Source of the DNA: Brachyhypopomus gauderio
Lineage: Eukaryota; Chordata; Actinopteri; Gymnotiformes; Hypopomidae
Assembly (NCBI RefSeq): GCF_052324685.1
Contig: NW_027506873.1
Location: 1,711,999 to 1,775,998 of the forward strand
Direction: 5' to 3'
DNA length: 64,000 nucleotides
The translations under genes were made by a program, and so were the position numbers. Under the pieces are notes generated by a model. That model had not been told where the DNA came from and searched no databases. It saw only the letters and a program-made list of their open reading frames with translations. Positions 17,217 through 27,154 of the stretch are shown here, piece by piece; position 1 is the first letter of the stretch, and the number at the start of each line of letters is the position of its first letter.

Positions 17217-17842
17217 CTACAGAGCTTGGAGGCAGACACAAACGCTGAGGAGAGCGAGATTTATTAAGAGGAATGATCATGATCAAAGTCGTTCAAACAG
17301 GCAGGGGTCATAACGGGCGAGCCATCCAGGTTTGACAAATAAACAGGCATGACGATACTAAGAATTAAACCAAGACACCGAACGAACACTTTAAACCAAA
17401 CACGGGGTAAACGCATACAAACTAGAAAATCAGGCTACAGAAAACACAGACGACTGAGCAACGAAATGAGTAGAACTCACAGACCAGGAAGCGTAGAACA
17501 CTGAACAAAGAGCATGAATAACAAGAGCACAACACGACCAAAGAGCATGAATAACAAGAGCACAACACGACCAAAGAGCATGAATAACAAGAGCACAACA
17601 CGACCAAAGAGCATGAATAACAAGAGCACAAACTAACCAAATAGAACAAAACAACCAATAACCGATAAGTGAAACACTGGGACTATAAATACACAGAACT
17701 AAACTAGACACACAGGTGAAGACACTGATGACACGGGCGTGTCAGACGAGGGGAAACCATGGAGACAGACACGCAGGGAACAACACAGACACAAGGACAG
17801 GAACCCGAAATGACAGAGAGGGGGGTGTAGCCCTACGTGACA
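17217..17842 (-). mobile_element. LTR-like sequence (minus orientation)
   Basis: Strongly strand-biased sequence that ends plus-strand in ..cctacgtgaca, the same type of terminus (..cgtgaca) as the confirmed LTR at 18382-18700. On the minus strand it would start TGTCACGTAGGG. The left limit and target duplication are not clear. A 33-bp minisatellite lies inside. Confidence 0.4.
17506..17637. repeat. 33-bp minisatellite, 4 copies
   Basis: The unit starts caaagagcatgaataacaag; starts at 17506, 17539, 17572 and 17605. The copies are nearly identical, with the fourth diverging at its end. On the minus strand it stays open as an 11-residue repeat, which is most likely without function. Confidence 0.95.
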
Positions 17843-18061
17843 GTCGCATTGCTATCTTACAAAAACAATTTTGTCCAGTCTATTTTTTGAGTTTTGTGTA
17901 AAATTATATAATTTTGTCTTTTTGTTCTCTATTTTTGTGTTGTTTCAGTACACACAAAGGACATGAATGTGTATAACAAAAGATGTACAGTCCTTTTGAA
18001 TTAAGGTTTTTGCATGACAGAGTCAATATGCCAGACTTATAATGTAATGACTATTTTATAT

Positions 18062-18226
18062 AAGCTAATATTTGTGTTTTCTCCCAAGAAGGAAGAAAAG
18101 CTAAAGAACATTTGTGAAGGATACTCCTTCGACAGTTGTGAGGAATTCCAGAGAGCACTGAGATTATGGAGTGAAGAGGGCTACCATCCAATGCACAAAA
18201 TTAAAATTTATTTAAACATGATGTAA
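18062..18226 (+). pseudogene. Transposon-like coding fragment
   Basis: A plus-strand frame with a possible splice acceptor (ctcccaag near 18087) encodes about 40 residues including YSFDSCEEFQRALRLWSEEG, then stops soon after. Aromatic and acidic spacing of this kind is seen at the start of some MULE/ZSWIM-type proteins, but the match is from memory and weak. It lies inside the composite element and is probably a relic of its protein. Confidence 0.3.
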
Positions 18227-18381
18227 ATAATAAAAACCCCAATTTATTTCTTTAAAAAATGTACAAACCATCCAGAAAAAATGAATTAGTCATAGAATCT
18301 GTCTTCTGCATTCTGTGAAATTAAATAAAATTAAAGAGGCTGATAATGTACTGGCAGGAAGAATATTTGTATACATCATAC

Positions 18382-18700
18382 TGTAACGCTGGCGACTGGG
18401 TGAAGGACGAGACACAGAATCCTGTTCGCTACAGACGTTACTTTATTTGTCTTTACACATATAGCGCAGACAGCGCACGTTTAACACTCATATAGAGACA
18501 CGTAGACTCAAACAACGACGAGCACAAGACACTGCGTGAACGCACATTAAATAGACAAACTACATAAACCCCACATGATGACGAGACGAGCCACAGGTAA
18601 AACGAATTATCACAGGACGCAACCGCACCCACGGAGATCCACTGACGCAGACGACGTAAACACACGCCCAAAGGGAGGGGTCGGGGACCATAACGTGACA
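18382..18700 (-). mobile_element. Solo LTR, family A
   Basis: The segment of 319 bases starts tgtaacg and ends cgtgaca, and is flanked by the 5-bp duplication catac (18377-18381 and 18701-18705). The sequence matches the LTRs at 46932-48134 (shared strings such as gacgagcacaagacactgc and gacgagacgagccacagg, allowing a few changes). The minus-strand polyadenylation signal, AATAAA (18438-18443 region, tttattt on +), gives the orientation. A solo LTR is the expected product of recombination between two LTRs. Confidence 0.85.
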
Positions 18701-19025
18701 CATACAATGTGGTGTACATATCAGGGTGCTACAGACAGATATTAACTTGTGTTACATTTTGTTTTAACATTATTTATCACTGGCAGTGTATATTACATGT
18801 AGTATTTACCATGTGATTACTGCCATTAGCGGTAAGCGACTTAGGATAATTAAATTGCTATTTAAATTCTAAGCATGGTAAAGAAAAAGACTCACAAGTG
18901 AAAAACAAAATTCAAACAGGTCTACCCCATAACCCCAAATAAAAGTATCTTCACTTCTTGTAAAATAATTTGTAAGTAAAATGGAACACAAAAGAATAGT
19001 ACTAATCTTTGATAAATCAAAATGT

Positions 19026-19276
19026 TGGGTGCAAATAGTACACACTGCTACGTATAGCCGGGTGCAAATAGCACACACTGCTGCATATACCCGGGTGCAA
19101 ATAGCACACACTGCTATGTACACCCGGGTGCAAATAGCACACACTGCTGCATATACCCGGGTGCAAATAGCACACACTGCTATGTACACCCGGGTGCAAA
19201 TAGCACACACTGCTGCATATACTCGGGTGCAAATAACACATACTGCTGCATATACCCGGGTGCAAATAGCATCTGC
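19026..19276. repeat. 33-bp minisatellite with alternating unit types
   Basis: About 7.5 copies of cgggtgcaaatagcacacac followed by a 13-base variable part. The variable part alternates between a ctgcatatacc type and a ctatgtacacc type, giving a 66-bp higher-order period in the middle. The unit contains the inverted end of the surrounding DNA element. Confidence 0.95.
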
Positions 19277-19319
19277 CCTAAAAAAAAAGTGCCATATTTG
19301 TCAATTGTGATTTTCACCT

Positions 19320-19525
19320 CAATCGAAATTTGTCCTCTGCATTTACCTATCTGTGCAGTTAGAACACACACACACGCACACACACACACAAACACACACT
19401 AGTGATTACTAGGGGGCTGTGGTGCACACATGCCCAGAGCGGTGGGCAGCCCTAGCAACGGCACCCGGGGAGCAGCTGAGGTTAGGTGCCGTCACCTAAC
19501 CACCACACCGTGACTACCCATTTTT
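19320..19525. mobile_element. Interspersed repeat fragment (unclassified, common in fish)
   Basis: A short CA tract is followed by tgcccagagcggtgggcagc and a gcacccggggagcag motif, then ..taaccaccacaccgtgactaccc. I recognise this order from a frequent teleost interspersed repeat, but I cannot name the family. Confidence 0.5.
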
Positions 19526-19529
19526 GACT

Positions 19530-20235
19530 ACACGTTTGAGTTAAAAAGCCTTCCAACTTCCAACTGTTTTGTTCCCATGCTACATAGGTCTCCCAAAAAC
19601 TCCATTAAAAGTGAGTTCTGTACAATTTCAATCTTCTACACAGTATGGTAAAAGAACTCTCCATATCAGACGTGTCTAGCAGTTGTGGACCTGCTACATT
19701 AAGTGTGCAGAAGCCTGACTTCCTTCTTTTCCATGTCCTTTATTATGTCGATGTCTGTGGGTGTCAGACAGTGGTGCACAGGGGTGCTTCTGCTTCGCAT
19801 GTAGCTGCTGTGGCCCGATGATGATGATGAAGGTCTCAATTCTACTAGCCACTGCTAGTAGGATTAGTACTAAAGTCTCAACAATGAATTGCAAAACAGT
19901 TTCACATCTACTCCAGGTTGCAGAGTGAAAGCTTGTTAAACCCAAGGTTTATATTGTTCAATATGTTGACAGAAATGCTGTTGTTATTTAAATGTGACTT
20001 TTGATTGCCATTAGCAAACCCACTACGTGTTTTCCCCCAGGTCCATGAACCATGTCCTGTTTTTAAAGTGGCAATGGCAAATACATATATTATAATTGTC
20101 AAATTAAATTATTGTTATTAGCAGGCACTGCATGTTGGGACAAAGTAGATTATTACTATTAAAGGCTGTTGTGTAATGTGCAGTTTAAATTCCAACAATG
20201 TAGGGCAAGTCCTATTGGGCCAGGACAGAGAGCGG
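19530..20235. other. Unassigned intergenic stretch
   Basis: AT-rich unique sequence without a convincing coding frame, repeat end or RNA structure. Confidence 0.5.
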
Positions 20236-20745
20236 TGCAGATCCCATCACGCGCCTGATCACAGTATACCTCACGACCCTGTTCATGCCACACTCGCATC
20301 TGATCACAGTGTAGCTCAGGCCCCTGTTCATGCCACACACGCGTCTGATCACAGTGTAGCTCAGGCCCCTGTTCATGCCACACTCGCATCTGATCACAGT
20401 GTAGCTCAGGCCCCTGTTCATGCCACACACGCGTCTGATCACAGTGTAGCTCAGGACCCTGTTCATGCCACACTCGCATCTGATCACAGTGTAGCTCAGG
20501 CCCCTGTTCATGCCACACACGCGTCTGATCACAGTGTAGCTCAGGACCCTGTTCATGCCACACACGCGTCTGATCACAGTGTAGCTCAGGACCCTGTTCA
20601 TGCCACACACGGGTCTGATCACAGTGTAGCTCAGGACCCTGTTCATGCCACACTCGCATCTGATCACAGTGTAGCTCAGGACCCTGTTCATACCACACAC
20701 GCGTCTGATCACAGTGTAGCTCAGGCCCCTGTTCATGCCACATAG
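20236..20745. repeat. 45-bp minisatellite, about 11 copies
   Basis: The unit contains gttcatgccacac, ctgatcacagtgtagctcagg. Ten regular units start at 20281 plus multiples of 45; one diverged unit precedes them. Two subtypes (cactcgcatc and cacacgcgtc) mostly alternate. Because 45 is a multiple of 3 and the unit has no stops, it is open in several frames on both strands; these frames are artefacts of the repeat. Confidence 0.95.
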
Positions 20746-21660
20746 CATATGCAGACACCGTTCTGTAGAAATAAAACTTCCTTACTCAGCTTGAAAATGA
20801 AAAGGGGAAGTAATTTAACAGACAGATCAAACACCAAGCTGATCACTCGAGGGCATTGTGTGCAGGTGATGAATCTGGTTCATGACAGGAACCAGGACTT
20901 CTTGAGAAAGCTAACAATGAAGAAATTAGCAGAATAAAACAGTTGAAAGGAATGTGGACATTGTGACCTTTGGAAATGCAAATGCCTAGAAAATTCACAA
21001 TACTATATTTGATTTTATATTACTAGCTTTTTGACAGTATCAAATTCCAATTTTCACAGTTATAATTTCCTAATCCTTTGTCTGTAATAATGGATTTGCA
21101 GACACTGAGTTGCTTGTTCAGTAGATAAACCCACCGCCCTTACGCAAAAATTTTGTAATTTTTGTCTTGCAAGGTCGTCTTGCAGTCGTTTTAGCACCAG
21201 TGTGTGTCCTGCTGAACTTTGAAAAGGGCAAAATTAGTTCAATTAATGACTTGGAACAGAACGCGATAGCTATACTATATTTACAGGTTACAGTATCTTC
21301 AAAATTGGTTAAAATCAAAAATAAAAACAAACTAAATAAAAATAAATGTGTCCATGCCCAGTGATCCCGGGATGATAACAGCTTTTCAGCCAGAGCGCTC
21401 AATAGAGACATGGTGGATCACAGCTCGTGCCCTTCTCCACTGGCCCTGGTCATTTATATCTGAATTTAAATATGATGTGCAGAATATCAATACTGAAATG
21501 CAGTTATAATTTTGGTATTTTTTTTTATGTTACAACAGTTGGTAAAATGTATGATGAATCCAGATTTTCATCATGCCAGTGAAAGGATCAAAATGCAGCC
21601 TGTCTGGACAGTTATTATTGACACTATTATTGACCACATTCATCCCTTTAGTTAGTGTAT
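20746..21660. other. Unassigned intergenic stretch
   Basis: AT-rich unique sequence. The short frames at 20749-20937 and 21118-21411 do not resemble known proteins. Confidence 0.5.
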
Positions 21661-21666
21661 CTGCAC

Positions 21667-21772
21667 ACGGGCGGACGGACGGACGGACGGACGGACAGAC
21701 AGACAGATAGATAGATCTTTATTGATCCCTTTGGGAGGTTTCCCTCAGGGAAATTAAGATTCCAGCAGCATC
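21667..21772 (-). mobile_element. Tetranucleotide tract and non-LTR retroelement 3' tail
   Basis: (ACGG)n, (ACAG)n and (ATAG)n run into atctttattgatccctttgg and a cctcagggaaatt block. The pairing of a GATA-type microsatellite with ctttattgatccc..gggaaatt is a well-known teleost retroelement tail read from the minus strand. A similar tail is at 48469-48530. Confidence 0.65.
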
Positions 21773-22168
21773 ATTACAGTAGGAGAAAAAAGTGGATAAA
21801 CACAAATTAAAGATATTTAGTACTAGTAGGGTTATGGTTGTAACATGGGGAGAGTTGTAACACCATCAGTTCCACTGATCATGGATAAGAAAGGAGTCAT
21901 ATGATCATTCCAGTATTTACCTAATTCCTCCCTGATCCCACATGGTGAATATCAAGGCTGTAAACAGGCACATGCAGAGTCCATAGAGAAAAAACAGATT
22001 CTGAGGTGAGAAAGTAAATTTCTGAATCAAGACTATTTATTGTTTAGTACTTATACTATTGCAGATAAAACCATATGAATTATATTACATTAAACTGTAG
22101 TTTCTCAGGTAAATTGTGATGCATTTTTCCCGTGTTCAAATCACCTTCCTAATACAGCTAGCTAAACA

Positions 22169-22385
22169 ATGGCTGACAGAGGTGGGGTGGGTTGTAACAC
22201 AGCTTTAAAACATGTTACAGCCATCACCTTACATACAACTAAGAAAACTTTCTTGCTTTTTAATAATTTTAAAGAAAGACTGACAGAGATGTGCCTGCAA
22301 ATGTTTTTAAGAGAAGCATCTGATGAGGTCACAAAGAAGGGCAAGTCAGTCAGATCAGTTGCAAAGGCACATGGTATCTGCCATG

Positions 22386-22390
<5 letters not shown>
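22169..22390 (+). pseudogene. Psq/HTH fragment of a pogo-like transposase
   Basis: Starting MADRGGVG, about 70 residues ending GKSVRSVAKAHGICHVT before the frame runs into (CA)n. The basic helix-turn-helix with the pattern SVRxVAKxxGI is the DNA-binding part of the transposase. The catalytic domain is missing, replaced by microsatellite DNA. Confidence 0.5.

Positions 22391-22456
<66 letters not shown>
22387..22456. repeat. (CA)n microsatellite 1
   Basis: About 34 CA units directly after the transposase fragment. Confidence 0.95.
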
Positions 22457-22461
<5 letters not shown>

Positions 22462-22581
22462 ATTGTTTACTATTTGACCTACATGTTCTTTACACAGATA
22501 CATTGTATTAGTGTTCATTAAGCAAACATATTGTTAAATAAGTTTGTTCTAGTACACTAATTTACAATGTATTTACACACA

Positions 22582-22632
<51 letters not shown>

Positions 22633-22728
22633 ACATTGTTATTATTTGACCTACATTCTTTACACAGGTACATTGTATTAGTGTTCATTAAGCATAAATA
22701 TTGTTAAATAAGATTGTTCTAGTACACT

Positions 22729-22740
<12 letters not shown>
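22456..22740. repeat. Tandem duplication of about 165 bp with CA tracts
   Basis: The sequence from cattgacattgtt to agtacactaatttaca (22456-22568) recurs at 22629-22737 with few changes (for example shared cattgtattagtgttcatta). Each copy is joined to a CA tract (22573-22630 and 22735-22814). Confidence 0.9.

Positions 22741-22814
<74 letters not shown>
22735..22814. repeat. (CA)n microsatellite 3
   Basis: About 39 CA units; ends at cagaaagtgtgtcatgg. Confidence 0.95.
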
Positions 22815-22819
<5 letters not shown>

Positions 22820-22965
22820 TGTGTCATGGTCATGGTCAGTCACAGAGAGAGAGATTGTTCTAGATTGTTATTTAAAAAAAGTTTGAGATGTCTAGCTCAA
22901 AAATTCAGTGAGTTACAGGTGCTGAAGCAAAAAGTGTTATAACTATACCCGCTCTCCCCCTACTA

Positions 22966-25140
22966 ATAATAATAAATAATAAAAATATATGACTTATTGG
23001 TTAGAGCTATTGAGCATTTTTGGAATGAGGTTTATAGGATTATTTGCAACAGCTGTGTGAACCAGTAATAGTCACCTGGTGCAACATTCCTGCACAACTG
23101 ATCCAGCATGGTGGAGAACCCGTGTCCAAGAAGATTAACGTTGCTACAAAGATCAAACGAAGTGAAACATACAATTCACAACACACAACTCACTCAGTGG
23201 GTGTGCTGAATCACATACAGTCATGCACAATAGTATTTACGACTACTGTAAGCTTTTAACAGCAGGTAATTCTTCAGTATCACTCAGCTATGACCTATTC
23301 TGAATATTAATTACGAATTGAATGGTGGATAAAATACATGATACTGAAAAAATATTTGATCGTTTGTAATGGCTTTGTTCTTAATCTTCTGCTATCACTT
23401 TGAGTATGTTGAGAGAATGATCAAAACATCAGAAGTCACAAATAAACAACTAAATATTTTGCCTTGTATTGTGGACCATATGTCACCATCTGTGACCACA
23501 TGTCATATGACCATATGGACAGGAAATGATCTTTAACTCCTTTTTATTGCTCTGAAACCACTACTGGTGCCTTTAATAAAATGGATTTTCATTTTCATCA
23601 ATGTTCAAACTTGAATACAGGTTTTCCCTCTATAGACAATGTGTTAATTTTGGAAAGCGCTGCATAGCTCTGGGGTTTGGCCAGCCATTTGTAAAGGAAC
23701 CTCAATTAACATACAGTATGGGAAAGAAGATGTAATGAAGAGATACTGTCTTGCATAACAGAGACTGACCAAACCACCACTATAAACCAACAGCAATGTA
23801 CATTAATAATAATTCTGTACAGAATATGTCATTTTCCATGGTCAAATATTTTGAATGTTGCTGGTCAATATTATTGACTTATTTGTCCAGCAATAATTGT
23901 TTTCAAACTCTTGTCTAATCCTCTACCATAGGTCTCACTATCACCTGACATTCTATCCCTCTCACCTAGATTGAGTGAACATGCTCTTCTTCTCACGTGT
24001 AGTCTTGAGAGAGCGTCAGCTTAATCTGAAACCATTCAATTACATTTTTATAAGTTCATACCTACTTTTAATACAGAGCTCTCATGATGGTTATAGATCA
24101 GGTAAAACTTAATTTGGAAAAAAACTAGTGTATGTATGAAATTGAGAAATTAATACCAAAATGCAGGGGATAAGTCAGTGTTGGGAGTACAAACGTTGGA
24201 GATGATAGTCACCTGGAAATCTGCACTAGACTTAACATTAGACTGGCCTTCATGGAATATGAATCAAATGACATAACCCAGACTATTTGGCAGGACTGCT
24301 GGTTTGTCCAAGTCTATAAACATGGGCATCTTTGTGAACACAAGGCAAATACACACAGAAGATGAGCCTATTTGCATTCTGTAAGGGCAACTGTCTGTAG
24401 GAAGAAATGGAATTAGCAAACATCTTAACTGCAATACACATATCTTCATCATGTATCATTTGCACTACGAAGAGTTATTGCACGTTCCGCAGGGGACGAT
24501 GGGATCCTCCAGCTGCACAGTGTCTCTTCATGTTTGCATAAGTATTGGCTTTCTCCCAGCGAGAAAACACAAGCTAGAGCACGTGATCCTCGACCTTATG
24601 CCACTAGACAAGCATGTCCTCTGGAGAAGGCCTATCACCTCAGTGTTGCCATGACCTCTGGTTCCCCCTGCAACTGCCGGCTGTGTTTTGCTTAGATGTC
24701 TGGACTTGTATTTACATACAGCTTTTATACAGTGACCTCATTGTATAAATTGAAATAAAATATTTGTAGACAATAATCTCTAATCTCAAAGTGTAAGAAG
24801 CTGTTAGGAAAGTATCATAAATTTGCCTTTGTATATTGCATTGCACCTGATTTCTCAATGTCATATTATTACGCCATAGAAAGTGGCATTCATATTTATC
24901 TGGATTCATATTCATAAAGATCTCACTCAGAGAGGTCTGGGAAGATATAGTCAACACGTTTCCCAGAATGACTTCTATTTATTAGTGAAACAGCACATGT
25001 GCTTTGTGGGAATCAAACCCAGTGAACAAAATGCACCTCTATGGAAATTGACCAGACCCCCTCTCCCGCCACAGACCAAAAGTTGAATACAGACAACACC
25101 TCAAAGTCAGCAAATCCCTCCACCCTTAAGCAGTCGCATT
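22966..25140. other. Intergenic DNA, no gene recognised
   Basis: AT-rich unique sequence. Short frames (23044-23259, 24451-24654, 24883-25086) are not supported by any family resemblance. Confidence 0.5.
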
Positions 25141-25142
25141 GT

Positions 25143-25206
25143 AGCTGGGTGGAGCTGGGTGGAGCTGGGTGGAGCAGGGTGGAGCAGGGTGGAGCTGGGT
25201 GGAGCT
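25143..25206. repeat. 10-bp minisatellite (ctgggtggag), about 6.5 copies
   Basis: Units gggtggagct and gggtggagca alternate. The array ends exactly at the insertion point of the hAT element that follows. Confidence 0.9.
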
Positions 25207-25885
25207 CAGTAGCGAACCGTGACCTTTAAACCTGGGCCCGCTACCCCCCCCCCCCCTCCCCCCCGAAATTTTTTTTTTCCTTTCTTAATAAACTAAATAA
25301 AGAAAAACTGAGACGACAGTACAGCTTTAAAAACGCAATAAACAATAATATCTGTACTAGATAACATCTTAAGCAAAATAAGTTTCCAAACAAAATAAGG
25401 TTCACAGCTCCGTGGTTCTCGGAAGCGGAATATGTAAACAACGCGCACGAGGACGTCAAAGGGATGAATCGAAACTAGCTAGCGATGGTGCTAACGACAG
25501 CTAGCGTCGCCACAGCGGGCGGAAATTATCATACAGTTAAGCCCACCCACTAAGAGAGAAGATATGATTGGTCAATTTTGCTGTCATTTGAAACTGGTAT
25601 TGCGCTGAATTTTAACTGCCAGGCCCTCTGTAAACGAACAGCGGGCATCACAGTCCTGATAGGGGGAGACACAGGCTCACAGGCTTCCACTCAACCCCTC
25701 ACCTTCCAACACAGATTGAATAGACACGGGTGAATATTTTATTTGCTTATATTTTTGTAATTGTTTAGATGTCGAATGTCAAACTGTAAGTAGATAAAAT
25801 AAAATTGGATAATTATATATATAATGCTTTAAGAATATTTTAGGCCCTCTGAGAGGGCGTAGAGGGCCCTGACGGTTCCCCACTG
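25207..25885. mobile_element. hAT MITE with 8-bp target duplication
   Basis: The left end reads CAGTAGCGAACCGTGACC and the right end, reversed, reads CAGTGGGGAACCGTCAGG; they match at 14 of 18 bases. The 8-bp sequence gtggagct lies at both sides (25199-25206 and 25886-25893). The interior has a C13-type run near 25245 and no transposase. The target is the edge of the gtggagct-rich minisatellite, so the duplication should be read with that in mind, but the right copy lies outside the array. Confidence 0.85.
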
Positions 25886-25893
25886 GTGGAGCT

Positions 25894-26690
25894 AGTGCAG
25901 CAGCCCGTGTGCTCCAATATTAGCAGCATCACACCGGCTCCCCTGCTGCTTTTAATCTGCATCAGCCTATCTGCACAGATTAACCTCAAAAGTCAGAACT
26001 CCTAAATTGTTCTTTATATTTAAAGCGAAAATGCAAACCTTAGAAATACAAATTCAAAAAATGACATTTGTGTAGGCCTATATATTGCACACTATTCTAT
26101 ATACAACTCCAAACTTGTGTAGGCCCTATCATATATAATCACAAACATTTGTGCTGCTCTGCAGAGTAGGTTTAGTTATGGAGTTTTCACTGTGAATAGT
26201 CTGCAGTGCACGAGCTAATGAAATTGATGCCCTAACACGTGATCAGTGGTCTAGACTTGATCGTTCTTCTTATTATAATAATGGGCAGAAACAATGGCTG
26301 TGCATTCATTTCCTTTCAGTCTATGGGCAAAAAAGTACCGCCTGATGTGTGACATATTGATGAAATATTGCAACAGTACATACTCATTACCAGTTCACGT
26401 GGAGTAATTCGTAGCATGCATTACGCGCCATGTGATTATGAATGCAGCCCTGAATTTGAAAGAGGCAAAGAAGGGCCTTCTTCTTTTGACCTGTATATCT
26501 GTAATATTTGAGAGCGTCGCTTGTATGAAATTGAACTCCAGACCAGGAAAAAGAGTAGCACACTTCTGTTTCAATCATAACTGAAACATGTGGTGTGCAC
26601 AGCGAAAACTACTTGTATACCGTGTTCCGATGTGTGACGAAGGGTCTGCAGGAATTTTCTGAACAGTGTATAATCGTTTTGCAGGTATAT
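25894..26690. other. Intergenic DNA upstream of cetn3
   Basis: Unique sequence with no recognised gene or repeat. The minus-strand frame at 26387-26578 has no support. Confidence 0.5.
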
Positions 26691-26692
26691 AC

Positions 26693-26705
26693 TGCCATCT
26701 GCTGG
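26693..26705 (-). promoter_or_regulatory. CTCF-like motif (minus strand)
   Basis: Reverse-complemented the site reads CCAGCAGATGGCA, which fits the CTCF core consensus CCASYAGRKGGCR at all 13 positions. Together with the plus-strand site at 29616 it forms a divergent pair around cetn3. Occupancy is not known. Confidence 0.5.
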
Positions 26706-26931
26706 TGGTTTATTGTCATCGCATAAAGCATCTTTCTGCTGTCTTAGGTAGAGGACGTTTGAGACCGCAGCATGTTTCTTAAAAGCATTGTGGTGTTAAG
26801 ACCATCTTAAAACGAGAGATTATCTTAGTATTTCACGAAGATATTTTTGTCATGATGCTCTCGGGGAACTCGGCGTATCCGCTCCTCTTTAGACGTTCGG
26901 GGTCGTTGAACGTGACGAACATTTCAAAGGA

Positions 26932-26962
26932 CCAATCACAAGTCAACGTGTTAATGACGTCA
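26932..26962 (+). promoter_or_regulatory. CCAAT box and full CRE upstream of cetn3
   Basis: CCAAT at 26932-26936 and the palindromic CRE TGACGTCA at 26955-26962 lie about 200 bases before the cetn3 start codon. No TATA box is placed between them and the ATG, as is common for housekeeping genes. The role is inferred from motif and position only. Confidence 0.45.
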
Positions 26963-27154
26963 CCTTTTTTCAACCAACGCGGAAACCTTGATCTAAACAA
27001 CAATTAGCCGGTGAAATGTGCAGGGACTAGGTTAGCTAGCTAGACTAAAAGCCTGAAAATATAGGCAATATACAGCCGACAGATATAAGAAGCCTGGCCA
27101 CAGCTGTATATATTGTATATATTTACGTTTTTTAGGATTCGTGCAACTCCAAAA

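Larger units (their letters stand above)
16671..19280. mobile_element. Composite DNA element bounded by CTATTTGCACCCGGGTA inverted repeats
   Basis: The 17-base string CTATTTGCACCCGGGTA at 16671-16687 recurs in inverted orientation in every unit of the minisatellite at 19026-19276, ending in ..gcaaatagcatctgccc. This suggests one element of about 2.6 kb whose right end has been amplified. Inside are a ccgggac-rich DNA-transposon end (17095-17215), an LTR-like stretch with a minisatellite (17216-17842), a coding fragment (18062-18226) and a solo LTR (18382-18700). No transposase superfamily could be assigned. Chance similarity of the ends is unlikely but not excluded. Confidence 0.45.
21826..22963 (+). 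mobile_element. pogo/Tigger-like DNA transposon relic
   Basis: The left end starts gtagggtta and the right end, reversed, starts gtaggggga; both are flanked by TA, the target duplication of the Tc1/mariner superfamily. The ends also share ggagag and gttataac/gttgtaac blocks. A plus-strand frame from 22169 contains EVTKKGKSVRSVAKAHGI, which fits the Psq-type helix-turn-helix of pogo/Tigger/jerky transposases. The frame is then cut off by a CA repeat, and no DDE domain follows. So it is a short, dead derivative of about 1.14 kb. Confidence 0.6.

Noticed and set aside
20159..20758. Long open frames of 178-199 codons on both strands
   Set aside because: They are produced by a 45-bp tandem repeat that has no stop codon in several frames; no gene features flank them.
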